Shown: positions 33,791 through 45,469 of the stretch, piece by piece
How the letters are laid out: every line of letters starts with the position of its first letter
Position numbering within the stretch: the stretch's first letter is position 1
Assembly (NCBI GenBank): GCA_031772625.1
Contig: CM062818.1
Span: forward strand, 1,682,926,167 to 1,682,990,166
DNA length: 64,000 bases
Reading direction: 5' to 3'
DNA from: Pinus tabuliformis
Lineage: Eukaryota > Streptophyta > Pinopsida > Pinales > Pinaceae
Position numbers and translations under genes: made by a program
Notes under the pieces: model-generated
Seen by the model: only the letters and a program-made list of their open reading frames with translations
Database searches by the model: none
What the model was told of the DNA's origin: nothing

Positions 33791-35310
33791 TGTTGGAAAT
33801 AATACTGAGAGGGGGGTGAATCAGTATTATCAAGTCAATTATTTTTCATTTCATAATCAGATTTGTATACGCTACTTCAGTTAGTGAAAACTGCGTATAT
33901 ACACAACTGTAATTAAGGAAACTCACGTATAACCTGCAGACATATAATTTAATTTATTCTTCAGATGTTGATCATTAATCTGTGTGTTAGAACCATATAA
34001 ACAATAAACAAAACAGTAAAACAGAGCAGACAGTCACACACAAGAACACAAGATATAAGGTGGAAACCCAATGTGGGTGAAAACCACCTGCAGCAATTCG
34101 TCTCTATCTTCTTTCAATTAGAAACTTCATTTCACAATGTTTTTGTACTGGTGCAGTCTTATACCAGTACACAGGCTTCTACCTGCAGAAGGCTACAACC
34201 TTCTCTCATTCTCTGGCTTCTCCTGGAAGGGAGCTACAACCCCCTTAGCTCTTGTACTAGTACGTAGGTGCTGACCTACAGAAGGCTACAACCTTCTCTT
34301 TTCTTCCAGGGACCATGTTTCATAAATTTTCAGAATTGATCCATGAATAACATCAATCAAACATCAAATATATTTGCATCAACCAATCTCCTTTGCTCCA
34401 ATCAAACTGAATCAAACAGTTAATTCTCTGAAAACTGTAACCAGAATACAGTAACAGTAACCAGAAACCAATCCTGAAACCAAAACACTACAGAAGTAGC
34501 TAAAACATATTTCATGAGACGTACACTACTTCAATATGTAGAACCTATGTGCATACGCTTCTGTAATAAGGCCAACCTATGTATACTCAATTTTGAATTA
34601 CAGAACCAGCGTGTATACACGCCTTTTCTTCGTTGAACCTGCATACAGATGTATAAAAGATAATCTTATCCTTTTCAGTTATTCAGACATTAGTAATACC
34701 CAGATTATCAGATTTATAGATCAAGTCATGCGCCAAATATAACGGATCAAAATCACACAAAGATATTTCTCTTCAAGCCTTAGGATCTTGACCCATCAAT
34801 AGAAATTATCCTTCTCCTTGCGTTCAGGTTCCTCCTTGATTCAGATCCAGGTATGCACCATAACCCAATGACCAGTATTCTAGATCTTGCTCTTCATTAG
34901 ATATTCAATGCTAGAGTGAATACCTTTGCCTAATGATCCCCTTTTATAGTCTTAGGCCTTACTCAATATCATGGTCCAAAACCACTTAGAACCAATACCT
35001 AGGTCCAAATACATGGGATCAACACTTTGGATGAGATGCCATGGTCCCAAAACCATAGGTCCAAATACCAAGGACCAAAAACCAATTTTTCCCACAAGTA
35101 CGTGCTTTTCCTTGCATGAAAGTGCGTGCATATGTATACGCGTCTTTTTATCGTCTAACCCGCATGTATACGCGACTTGGTTAAGAGGAACCTACATATA
35201 TCTCTTTTTCTTTCATTCTGATAGCTTGAACTGTGATCTGTCATTTGAGTGAGTTGCCATCAAGTACAACACCTGTGTCATAGCGCTAAAACTTTGTCAT
35301 AATGCCAAAA
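33791..35310 (-). repeat. LTR B, middle LTR (1520 bp)
   Basis: On the plus strand it starts TGTTGGAAATAATACTGAG and ends AATGCCAAAA, so its element-5' terminus is TTTTGG rather than TGTTGG. It lacks an 11-12-bp segment (CTGATGTACTA type, near 34255) present in A and C. It sits between internal regions without a target duplication (CCAAT on its left). Confidence 0.92.
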
Positions 35311-35324
35311 ATCTCCCCCTTTGG
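35311..35324 (-). promoter_or_regulatory. polypurine tract of internal II
   Basis: On the minus strand CCAAAGGGGGAGAT lies next to LTR B, identical to the tract of internal I. Confidence 0.8.
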
Positions 35325-36104
35325 ACTTGATGGCAACCCCAAGTCACTCAAATTCATTCTCCCCCTTTGTCATCAAGTGCAAAGGGTTATGCTCCCCCTG
35401 AGTACATGCTGAAATATCTACTCTGCTGTGCTGTCCATCCTCCCCCTGACTGTAGGCAAGGTCTAGAAGAAGATGTTCGACAAGAAGAAACATGACCTTA
35501 TACATCATAAATGACCTTGCTATCACCAAAGACTCATACATACATCCATCTCCCAACCAAGCAGGGATATACCAATATTTACTCATCCACCCAACCAAGT
35601 GGGGATACACCAAAAGTTTACACATGATAAAACAAAAAAATTACATCATCCATCCCAGGCATAGTGGGGAAACCAAAGTAGGCCATTACATGACCTTGAT
35701 AAGAAAAGAAATACATGACATAGAGACGAAATATCTACAACAAGACTATGATAGTCATCCGCAACTATCATCAGCAGCATCTACCAATCATCATTCAGAC
35801 TAGCAACCATGTTCTCGCTCAAGACCTGTTCCACCTGAAACCAAAAACAACTATGAAATTGAACCAATATCTTCTAAGATAATGCCAACAATGCAGTATA
35901 TGCTCCCCTTGAACTTGTGCCAGATGGTCTCTGTTAGACCCATATCATACTCTTTTCATCCTGAGTCTGGCCCACTGATTTCCTTCAATCCAACATATAC
36001 ATGACTGCATCCACAGAAATCAGTGTATGTACGCGGATACGCTTTATCAAACTCACGTACAACCATTGTTCTTTGAAACAGATAATTTCAACAGCAAGAT
36101 GATG

Positions 36105-37615
36105 CATCAACTACTCCCAGCTTCTGTCTGAGGTATTCAAATGTCTCCTTGGGAGTGGTTTGGTGAATATATCAACAACCTGTTCCTTGGAGGGAACATA
36201 CTCCAATTTGACCTTTTGTTCAAGCACTTGTTCCCGAAGAAAATGATATTTGATAGGTATGTGCTTGGTCTTCGAATGCATGACTCGATTCTTTGAAATA
36301 CTGATTGCACTTGTATTATCACATAAAATGGAGATAGGTGGAGTACAAGTGATTTGAATGTCTTGCAAAGCTTGCATCATCCAAAGGAGTTGTGCACAGC
36401 AAGATGCAGCAGCCACATATTCTGCTTCAACTGTAGATAATGCAATTGAGCTTTGTTCTTGCTGAACCAAGATACTAATCTCGAACCCATAAAGAATGCA
36501 CCACCACTAGTGCTTTTTCTGTCATCTATGCTTCGTGCCCAATCTGCATCTGTATATGCATGAAGTGTGAGATATGTATCTCTAGGATACCATAAGCCAT
36601 AGTTTTGAGTTCCTTGAAGATACTTGAAAATTATTTTAACTGCCTGAAGATGAGTTTCCTTGGGATTTTCCTGAAATCTTTCAACTATTCCCACTGCATG
36701 CATGATGTCTAGTCGGGTACATGTTAGATAGAGCAGACTACCAATCATGGATCCATAGGTTGGTTGATGCACTGCTGCTGATTCATCATTTGCGCTGAGG
36801 CTGCATCCTGTTACCATAGGGGTACATACTGGTTTCGAATCCTCCATCCCATATTTATTCAAGATCTGCTTGAGGTACTTGGTTTGTGATAGAAAAATAC
36901 CATCTTTGTTTTGTTGGACTTGTAAACCAAGAAAATATGTGAGCTCACCAAGTAGGGACATTTCAAATTCTTTTTGCATCACCAAGGAAAAGTTTTGACT
37001 CATGTCTTCTTCATTGCTACCAAAGATGATATCATCAACATACACAACAAGTATTAGCAACTTATCATTATCAATTTTTATATATAGATTGCTATTTGTT
37101 GATCTCTTTGAAAAATATTGTTGATGGAGGTACTTATCCAAACGATAATACCAAGCCCTTGGAGCCTATTTAAGGCCATCGAGAGCCTTTTTGAGTCTGC
37201 ATACAAGTTTTGGATCATTTCCAAGGATAAACCCATCTGGTTGCTCAATATAGACTTCTTCTTCCAAGTCTCCATTTAGAAAGGTAGATTTTACGTCCAT
37301 TTGATATACTTTGAACTTCTGAAAGCTAGAAAGAGCAAGAAACATTCTTATTGCTTCAAGTCTGGTAATTGGTGCAAAATTCTCTTCAAAGTCTATACCT
37401 TCTTGTTGAGCATACCCTTTACAAACAAGTCTTGCCTTGTTTCTAATAACATCTCCATTTTCATTCAGCTTGTTTTTGAATATCCATTTTGTCCCTATGA
37501 CATTATTATCATTTGGTCTACGAACCAACTCCCAAGTGCTATTCTTTTCAATCTGCTCAAGTTCTTCATTCATGGCCTTGACCCAACATTCATCTTTGCA
37601 TGCTTCACTTACAAT
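36105..37615 (-). pseudogene. SIRE-like RT-RNase H, internal II
   Basis: The frame 37573-37166 carries [20 protein letters not shown] and [18 protein letters not shown] up to a stop in the YGLKQAPR region (here DGLK, then TAG). The frame 37141-36377 has an intact YVDDIIFGS, then GCSLSANDES, CTRLDIMHAVG and DADWARS. The RNase H frame 36470-36111 has STVEAEYVAAASC and CDNTSAISISKN and ends at the normal C-terminus. It lacks the 220-bp duplication of internal I. It is less decayed but not intact. Confidence 0.9.
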
Positions 37616-38900
37616 TCATGGTTCAATGGATGAAAGCAACGCTAGATAGCTTGAAGCTTCTGAAATAGTTCTTCTTGTTTGTACACCTGCCTCTTTCTGC
37701 CCCAAAATTTGAGTCTTTGGATGATTCTTCTGGATGTACCTGGATGGAGTCTTTTCTTCTACCCTTACCTGTTCTTCTCGTGCCTCATAGGTTTCTTCTT
37801 CATCATTAGTCTGATTTGATGTTGAAGGATAGTCCTCATCATTTTCGAAATCTTCGGATTTTACCTGCCTTGGATTATTTCCTGCTTCATCAACCACTAC
37901 ATCAATACTTTCAACAATTTTTCCAAGTATTTTATTGTAACACTTATATCCTTTACTTTGGAAGAGTAACCAAGAAGAATGCCTTCATCTGCTCTAGGTT
38001 CAAACTTGCCAAGGTTTTCATCAGTCCTTTTGATGTAACATTTGCTTCCAAAAATTTTGAAGTATTTAACAGTAGGAGTCTTACCATACCACAGTTCATG
38101 AGGAGTTTTAGTTCTATTCACACGGACATTTGTTTTGTTGAGAATAGTAACGACAGCGAATGCAGCTTCACCCCAGAAGGTTGTGGGAGTTCCAGACTCA
38201 TTAAGCATAGCACAAGCCATTTGTTGAACCGTTCTGTTCATCCTTTCCACTACTCCATTTTGCTAAGGAGTCCTTTTAGTAGAGAATTCTCTTCTTATTC
38301 CATGTTCTTCACAAAAATTGAAAAATTCATCTGAGGTAAATTCCCCTCCTCGATCAGACCTGAGGCATTTGATTTTTGCGATATGATTCATTTTCAACCA
38401 AGGTTTTGAAAGCTTTGAACTTTTTGAAGGCTTCATCTTTATGCTTCTGAAGTCCTATCCAACACATCCTGGAAAAGTCGTCAATGAACAATATAAAGTA
38501 TTCCTCTCCACAAGGTGACTTTTTCCTTGATGGACCACATAAATCAGTATGGACAAGTTCAAGTGGCATACTAGCTGATCCTTCCTTCTCAAGGAAATTA
38601 GTTATGGTTTGCTTACCAAACTGACATGATTTGCATATTGTATTGTCTGGAATTCTGAAGTCAGGGAGATCACGAACCGCCTGATATTTGCATGCTTTCC
38701 TTATCTGAGAGAAGCTTAGATGCCCCAGTCTTCTATGCCATAGTCAGTGTTCATCATTCTTGCTTAGATAGCATTGTTGTTGTCCTCCTTTGAGTATTTA
38801 TAAATTATTTGGAGTTCTTATGCCTTTGATCACTGTTTCTTCTGTATCAAGCTCACGAACAATACATCCATTTGATCGAAATATTACCTCATTTCCTTGA
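37616..38900 (-). pseudogene. SIRE-like integrase, internal II
   Basis: The piece 38569-38354 reads LELVHTDLCGPSRKKSPCG and FIDDFSRMCW, so the first catalytic Asp is kept. A frameshift near 38375 separates it from the GGEF motif and from 38250-37897 (MERMNRTVQQMACAM ... FWGEAAFA, HELWYGKTPTV). The acidic hinge is in 37897-37616. It is a partner of the integrase relic at 30308-31563 but keeps more of the catalytic triad. Confidence 0.88.
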
Positions 38901-38959
38901 TCACACATTTGATTGACACTCAATAGATTATGCTTTAAGCCATCAACATACATAACATT

Positions 38960-40995
38960 TCCAGCTTTGACCTATTCTTTCAAAAGAATAGAACCTTTAC
39001 CTTTTATGAGAGCAGGGGTGTCATTTCCAAATGAGACATTCCTTTCCTTTTCTAAGGCACTATATGATTGAATTTTTTCTTTATCACCTGTCATATGTTT
39101 CGAGCATCCACTGTCAATGTACCATTGATTTTCCTGCCCTTCCGCATATAAGGCTATACCACATCTTTTTGGTTGTGGTTCTTTCTTTCTCCATGTTTTG
39201 GGACTCAATGAAGCTTGCTCCTTCTGAGTTGTTTTGCCGAAACCTACTCCTGCATTCAGAATCTTCATGACCAAAGTTGTTACAAATAGAACATTCTATT
39301 TCATTTTCAAGAGCAGAAAAGTTATTGTAGGTCCTTCTCATGATCCCAGTCATACTCCTTTGTTTTCGTGCTTCTCTAGTCATGATGGTCTTGTAGGCAA
39401 CACATTGAGCAGCTTTGTGTCGAAAGTTATGCCAAGAGAAACATTGGCCATTGAAGAATTTCCTGTGATTATCAAACCTACCGACCAAATGATTGTAGTT
39501 TCCATTGACATCCATTCTTGAGGTAAATTGAGAATGATTTACCTGCGGTTGGTTGTAGCTTTTGTTCATCCTTGAAGTAGATTGCCCCTGATTTATTTGG
39601 TGATCTCTGTTCATCCTTGAAGTAAATTATCCTTGATTTACCTGGTGATCTGCTTTATGCCTTTGTTGTCGATTGTCGATCTGTTCACTTCTCCTTGCTG
39701 CATCAAGATAACTTTTGGAGGTGGATGGCTTCTGTGCTTGAGATGCTTCTTTAGTATATCCAAGACCTGTCTTGATTAGAGGAGAATGTTGCACTTTGAT
39801 AATCTCATCTAAAGTTTCAAATCCTTTAGCAAATCTAAGATTAAGAGATTTTTTTTTCTCAATATCTTTTCTAAGTCCCACAATTTCACATTCTAACTTT
39901 TCATTGTGTTTTTCCCTTTCAGCAAGTTGGAATGTCAGAGTATCTATAATCATATTCTTTTTTTCTAAACAAATTTTAAGTTTAGAAATTTCTTCATAAA
40001 GACCGTCTTCATCTATAACATCCAAGAAATCATCATCTTCAAAAGCCATCACAAGTCTATAATCATTACATTATTTATCTTCATCACTATTTGAAAATCC
40101 ATCGTTGTCTTCATGTGTATAATAGCTCTTCTTACTTACATTCTGTTTTCTGTTCCATTTAACTGGTTCCTTACCTTTTTCAAGCTTATCTTTATGAGGA
40201 CACTTGGCTGCATAGTGACCAACTCTTCCACAAGCAAAGCATTTAAAAGGTAGCTTACCTCTGAATATTCTAGAACCTCGTTGAAGGTTCTTGACAAAGT
40301 TTGATTCTTCCTCTCCTTCTGACATATGTCCTGAATCATTGTATTCTCCTTTTCCTGAGGCTTTGAATGCAGCTTCTCTCATGTCTGATGGTCCCCCTTT
40401 TCTCATTTCGAAGGCAGTTAGGATTTCGTGCAGCTGTGACATGGTAATGCTCTGTAGATTATGCTTTTCTTCTATGGTAGAAACTTTTGATTCAAATTTA
40501 AAAGACAATGATCTTAGAACCTTTTCAACCAAAGTAACTTCTTTTATCTCTTCACCCAAGTTTTTCATGCGATTAACAATCTCATCTATTCGTAAGAAAT
40601 AATTAGCCACTTTCATCATTGTGCATTCTGAGATTTTCATATTGAATTCTGAGAGTTTGTAGTTTTGCACGTTTTACCTGATCATCTCCTTTATAGCTCA
40701 GAACTATCTTGTCCCATATTTCTTTTGCAGTTTTGAGCTGCATAACCTTGACAAATTCTGATTGAGATAAACTCCCCAATAGAGTATTGACAGCCTTTGC
40801 ATTTGTTTCGTACTACTTCTTACCAGTCGTGTCTGTAGGAGTTGGTGATGGAAATGTGTATCCTGCTTCCACGATATCCCAAACTTTTGTACCACGAGAT
40901 TGAAGATAGGTTGTGATTCTTACCTTCCAATAGACAAAGTTGCTCCCGTCAAAGATTGGTGGCCTGATAGATGCCTCCTTTTCGTAGTTGCTCAT
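38960..40995 (-). pseudogene. SIRE-like Gag-protease, internal II
   Basis: Gag starts at the minus-strand ATG at 40995 (MSNYEKEASIRPPIFDGSNF); a stop follows near 40815. 40670-40071 has RIDEIVNRMKNLGEEIKEV and CFACGRVGHYAAKC. 40052-39627 is Glu/Lys-rich and coiled-coil-like. 39614-39114 has a second knuckle altered to CFSWHNFRHKAAQC and a third, CSICNNFGHEDSEC. The protease at 39274-38972 keeps WYIDSGCSKHMTG, the intact Asp-Ser-Gly motif that internal I has lost. Frameshifts break it into pieces. Confidence 0.9.
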
Positions 40996-41055
40996 GATGA
41001 TAGATCTTCCTTCAAGCGATCAAGCTTCTTCTGAAGGACTTGCTATGATTCCAAT

Positions 41056-42595
41056 TGTTGGAAATAATACTGAGAGGAGGGGTGAATCAGTATTATCAAG
41101 TCAATTATTTTTCATTTCATAATCAAATTTGTATATGCTAATTCAGTTAGTGAAAATTGCGTATATACGCAACTGTAATTAAGGAAACTGGCGTATAACC
41201 TGCAGAATTATAATTTAATTTATTCTTCAGATGTTGATCATTAATCTGTGTGTTAGAACCATATAAACAGTAACCAGGAATAGTAAAACAGAGCAGACAG
41301 TCACACACAAGAACACAAGATATAAGGTGGAAACCCAATGTGGGTGAAAACCACCTGCTGCAATTCATCTCTATCTTCTTTCAATTAGAAACTTCCTTTT
41401 ACAATGTTTCTGTACTGGTGCAGTATTATACTAGTACGCAGGCTTCTACCTACAGAAGGCTACAACCTTCTCTCATTCTCTAGCTTCTCCTGGAAGGGAG
41501 CTACAACCCCCTTAGCTCTTGTACTAGCTGATGTACTAGTACGTAGATGCTGACCTATAGAAGGCTACAACCTTCTCTTTTCTTCCAGCGACCACGTTTC
41601 ATAAATTTTCAGACTGGATCCATAAATAACATCAATCAAACATCAAATATATCTGCATCAGCCAATCTCCTTGGCTCCAATCAAACTGAATCAAACAATT
41701 ACTTCTCTGAAAACTGTAACCAGAATACAGTAACAGTAACCAGAAACCAATCCTGAAACCAGAACACTGCAGAAGTAGCTAAAACATATTTCCTGAGACG
41801 TACGCTACTTCAATATGTAGAACATGCTTGAATACACTTCTATAATAAGGCCAACATGTGTATACGAAATTTTGAATTACCGAACCAGCGTGTATACGCG
41901 CCTTTTCTTCGTTGAACCTGCCTACAGATCTATAAAAGATAATCTTACCCTTTTCAGTTATTCAAAAATTAGTAATACCCTGATTATCAGATTTATAGAT
42001 CAAGTCATGCGCCAAATATAACAGATCAAAATCACACAAAGATACTTCTCTTCAAGCCTTAGGATCTTGACCCATCAATAGAACTTATCCTTCTCCTTGC
42101 GCTCAGGTTCCTCCTTGATTCAGATCCAGCTATGCACCATAACCCAATGACCAGTATTCTAGATCTTGCTCTTCATTAGATATTCAATGCTAGAGTGAAT
42201 ACCTTTGCCTAATGATCTCCTTCCCCTTTTATAGTCTTAGGCCTTACTCAATACCATGGTCCAAAACCACTTAGAACCAATACCTGGGTCCAAATACCTG
42301 GGATCAACACTTTGGACGAGATACCATGGTCCCAAAACCATAGGTCCAAATACCAAGTACCAAAAACCAAGTTTTCCCACAAGTATGCACTTTTCCTTGC
42401 ATGAAAGTGCGTGCATACATATACGCGTCTTTTTATCGTTTAACCCGCGTGTATATGCAACTTGGTTAAGAGGAACCTGCGTATATCTCTTTTTCTTTAA
42501 TTCTGAGAGCCTGAACTGTGATCTGTCATTTGAGTGAGTTGCCATCAAGTACAACACCTGTGTCATAGCGCTAAAACTGTGTCATAATGCCAAAA
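41056..42595 (-). repeat. LTR C, 5'-most LTR of the array (1540 bp)
   Basis: On the plus strand it starts TGTTGGAAATAATACTGAG and ends AATGCCAAAA directly before ATTAA (42596-42600). It shares with LTR B the TTTTGG terminus, the CTATAAAAGGGG TATA form and other variants not found in LTR A. Confidence 0.92.
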
Positions 42596-42600
42596 ATTAA
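42596..42600. repeat. target-site duplication of the SIRE-like array, right (ATTAA)
   Basis: It matches 26253-26257. LINE B coding sequence resumes here. Confidence 0.9.
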
Positions 42601-43448
42601 TCCCTGGGTTTCTAGTGTGGATGGTATGGAAAGAACGAAACATAAGAGTGTTTCAAAATGAAGCTAAAACCATAGAGTTTATTAAAGCCACAATATTGCA
42701 AAACATGAGGGAAACGGTTCTTACCAGATGGAAAGCAGAACAGAACAAGGATTTCTCAGTGACTGACTTACAAATTCTGCAGGCATTTGGAATTGAGACA
42801 GGATCCATCTTTGTTTCTTCTGAACCACGACAACAACAAGGCCCCTCCATGAATGTTTGGTCACCACCACCAACAGGATTTCACAAACTCAACTTTGACG
42901 GGGCTTCTCGTGGAAATCCTGGTTTGGCAAGTATAGGAGGTGTCCTCCGAGATTACAAAGGGGAAATTCAACATATTTTCAGTCAATCGTTGGGTGAAGG
43001 CACCAACAATGAGATGGAATTCGTGGCTTTGGAACAAGGGTTACGAATTCTAATTCGCCTGGGAACAGGAGCTACAATGGTGGAAGGGGATTCTCTTTTG
43101 GCTATCAATGCCGCAAGGAGAATGCAGATGGGGTCGAAACCGAGTAAGGTAATGAAGCATTGGAGGTTGGCCAAGGTCACAGAGCTCATAGCAGAGCACC
43201 TCTCAAGCCTTGACAGAATCATCCTACAAGTAGTAAGAAGAACGACAAACACGGTGGCTGATTGTCTGGCCAACTATGGGATCGATCACCACTTCACCTA
43301 CCCGGACACCTGCTGGCATGATGTCACATGCACAAAACTTCAGGATAAGTGTTTACATATTTCGAGACAAGACATCTGTTATTGTGAGGAGGGGTGTGGT
43401 AGTACAAGGGGTCACGCCTTAGTAGCGAATGAAGATAGCCAAACGTAG
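42601..43448 (+). pseudogene. LINE B ORF2 C-terminus: RNase H domain (open)
   Basis: This is the direct continuation of the ORF2 cut at 26257. It is an open frame of 277 codons from 42615. Residues 1-8 (MWMVWKER) are the pre-RNase H motif. The RNase H runs over about residues 90-222 with KLNFDGASRGNPG (Asp95), NNEMEF (Glu135), EGDSLL (Asp159) and VADCLANYG (Asp216), so all four acidic residues are present. In plant L1 elements it degrades RNA in hybrids during target-primed synthesis. It has no stop of its own but lies in a broken ORF2. Confidence 0.9.
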
Positions 43449-43854
43449 GAACAACGGGCGATAGGCCCATGGAGTTCATGAGGAAGAGTGGGAAATCATA
43501 CACAATTACAGATTTCATCGATCGAGGAGGGAAATAAACAAAAAATATGTTCGGCGCCGTCAGCAATACGAAGGGGAGGACACATGGCTATAAAACAATA
43601 GCCTCAAGCGTGGTGGAATTAAGGCTCTGGATACGCATCATGAGCAGGGGGTGGTAAACCGGAATGGTAGTTATTATGGCAGGAACAACATATCTCTGAC
43701 GGCGAAGTGGGAGATCCCACGCCAGACCCTTCCACCCTCAGCTATATCTAAGGCATCCAACCAGAAGATCAGAACACGACTCTCTCTTGGTTCGCTTCTT
43801 AGCAATCACAGTGCTACTAGGGTTTTCATTGTTTCCTCGACTTGCAATAACATT

Positions 43855-44457
43855 ATGGTTTTTGAGGGTAGTAGGAATGTTTATGCTAACTGGGACATGC
43901 AGAAAGCCTAGGAGGCTTATGAAACTAGAACCACTCAGAAAGAAAAACGCAAAATCAAGGAGCTTGAAGCCGCGGTTACAGAGGAGGAAGAATGTTTGGG
44001 CGTGCAAGCTCTGGAGACGAAAATGGACTGGCTAGCTGAGCCAGGCACAATGACTACAAGAGCAACTCAATTTGTCTGAACCCAAGGAGAAATGTGGAGA
44101 ATGAAAACTATGTTGGCCAAAGCGCTTAGCGCGTAGGCTGAAGATATTAAAAGAGCTCACTAGGCCATCTCTCTCGTTTCTACAGAGAATTTGGCTAAAC
44201 TTGATGCCATGGAATTCAATTTCAGTGCCCTGACTCAGGAAGTCAGAATCCTTTCGCAAACGCTGAGTGTCCTCATTAGTATCCTCAGGCTCTCTGCTCG
44301 TCAGGGATCCAGGGCTGCGATGGAAGTACCAGAGGAGGCAACTGACACCAGCCAGGTGAAGCGCCCCACTCCTTAGAGGATTCCGCAGCCTGAGAATTTG
44401 ACCGCAATGGCCGGCCCAAGTGCGCCCAACACAGAGTATGTGATTTTGAAGCTGTAA
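43855..44457 (+). pseudogene. extra 3' reading frame of LINE B, unknown coiled-coil protein
   Basis: About 400 bp after the RNase H stop, one frame of 201 codons runs from ATG 43855 (MVFEGSRNVYANWDMQKA) to TAA 44457. Four internal stops interrupt it (43909 TAG, 44077 TGA, 44134 TAG, 44161 TAG), all explainable by C-to-T changes. The middle is rich in Lys, Glu and Leu (EKRKIKELEAAVTEEEE) and looks coiled-coil; the end is Pro/Thr-rich. CTAGGGTTTTC lies 37 bp before the ATG, a word common in plant 5' leaders. I recognise no family. It could be a third LINE ORF or a captured host transcript. Confidence 0.5.
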
Positions 44458-44760
44458 TAGCTTCTTTGTTCCTGTTTCTCTTTTGGTTTTGTATCTCTCT
44501 GTCGTAGCTGTAGAGGTCCTCCAGGCCCTCTTTCTTTTTGGAACTATTGTCCAACAGCCTAGGGTGGTGGCTTTTTTCTGATTTTAGCCCCTCTTTAGGC
44601 AGCTCTGCGTGGTTAGCCTCAGGTTTAATAGATGAAGTTTCAGCTGCTTATAGTCATTTTGAGCATGCGGGTATGTTTTGGCTTTGTATGTGCGTGCAGA
44701 CCTTTTTGTATCCTATGTATTTTATGAATTAATATAAAACTGCTGATTGACAAAAAAAAA
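44458..44760 (+). other. LINE B 3' UTR and A tail
   Basis: T-rich non-coding sequence ends TGCTGATTGAC plus A9 (44752-44760), directly before the right target duplication. This is the reverse-transcription start end of a LINE. Confidence 0.75.
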
Positions 44761-44784
44761 GAGGTGGATTTAGTAAAAACATAT
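44761..44784. repeat. target-site duplication of LINE B, right copy
   Basis: GAGGTGGATTTAGTAA and the following bases match 20895-20918 and reopen the LINE A reading frame (VDLVKTYDRVNW). Confidence 0.75.
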
Positions 44785-45464
44785 GATAGGGTAAATTGGG
44801 GTTTTCTAGGACTCCTATTAGATGTTTTCTTTGAATTGCAGGTAACAAACTCAATTATGTGTTGTATTTCCTTTGTTAATTTTGCAGTCCTAGTTAGTGG
44901 TTCACCTTTTGCCTTATTTTCAGCCTCTAGGGGTCTGCGACAGGGATGTTCCCTGTCTTCGCTGTTATTTATTCATTTTATTGAAGGTTTAAGTGGGATG
45001 ATATCTATGGCCAAGTCTAATGGTTCCTTGAAGGGTGTTAAGATTTCCAAAAACATAGCTCTTACTCATTTTCTCTTTGTGGATAATGTCTTGATCTTTG
45101 GAGAGGGATCGGTTAGAGAATGCAAGATCTTCAACTCTATTTTTGACTCCTTTTTTGTGGCGACTAGAATGTTAATCAACCAAGGTAAGTCCTACTTTTA
45201 TATGCACAATGCCACAACTGATATCTCCGAGAGGATTATCATCTTTCTCCCATTCAAAATGGCATCTTTGGAGCAATGACTTACCTATCTCGGTTATCGA
45301 ATCAAGCCTAATTGTTATTTGGTCGAAGACTAGAATTGGCTTCTTAAACGTAGTGTGTGAGGCATTAACAACTATTGCTACAAGTGGTTTTTGATAGGTG
45401 GTCGGAAGACACTTGTAAAATTAGTATTGGAGAGTATATTGGTTTACTAGCTCCCATTGTCTAA

Positions 45465-45469
45465 GGCCC
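45465..45469. repeat. target-site duplication of the Tat element, left (GGCCC)
   Basis: GGCCC precedes the left LTR; GGTCC follows the right LTR (58813-58817). Four of five bases match, with one transition. Confidence 0.7.

Larger units (their letters stand above)
26258..42595 (-). mobile_element. SIRE-like copia tandem: three LTRs, two internal regions
   Basis: From left to right: LTR A (26258-27824), internal I (27825-33790), LTR B (33791-35310), internal II (35311-41055), LTR C (41056-42595), all on the minus strand. One ATTAA duplication flanks the whole block. Both internal regions carry Gag, protease, integrase, RT and RNase H in copia order. The SIRE/Maximus assignment rests on the Gag start (RPPIFDGSNFVYWK), several zinc knuckles, and AAAGGGGGAGA purine motifs after pol. 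Both copies contain stops; internal II keeps more catalytic residues. No envelope-like ORF is visible. Confidence 0.93.
20919..44760 (+). mobile_element. LINE B (L1 type), interrupted by the SIRE-like array
   Basis: The order is a 5' leader, ORF1 with a CCHC knuckle, ORF2 (endonuclease, RT, zinc region, RNase H), an extra 3' reading frame, a 3' UTR and an A9 tail at 44752-44760. A target duplication of about 24 bp flanks it. A 16.3-kb SIRE-like array is inserted at 26257/42596 and bordered by ATTAA. Removing the array and one ATTAA restores an uninterrupted frame through WKL and PGFLVWMVWKER, which shows the two halves belong together. Without the insertion the element is about 7.5 kb. Confidence 0.92.
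44761..45469 (+). pseudogene. LINE A ORF2: second half of RT
   Basis: The frame 44764-45279 reads VDLVKTYDRVNWGFLGLLLD, SASRGLRQGCSLSSLLFIHF and the catalytic box FLFVDNVLIFGEG, where the second Asp is Asn. MLINQGKSYFY follows. After a frameshift come LTYLGYRIKP and the start of the thumb. It ends at 45469, where the Tat element is inserted, and resumes at 58813. Confidence 0.88.

Noticed and set aside
33791..42595. LTR B-internal II-LTR C as a separate insertion next to another element
   Set aside because: CCAAT on the left of LTR B does not match ATTAA on the right of LTR C; only the outer LTRs A and C share a target duplication.
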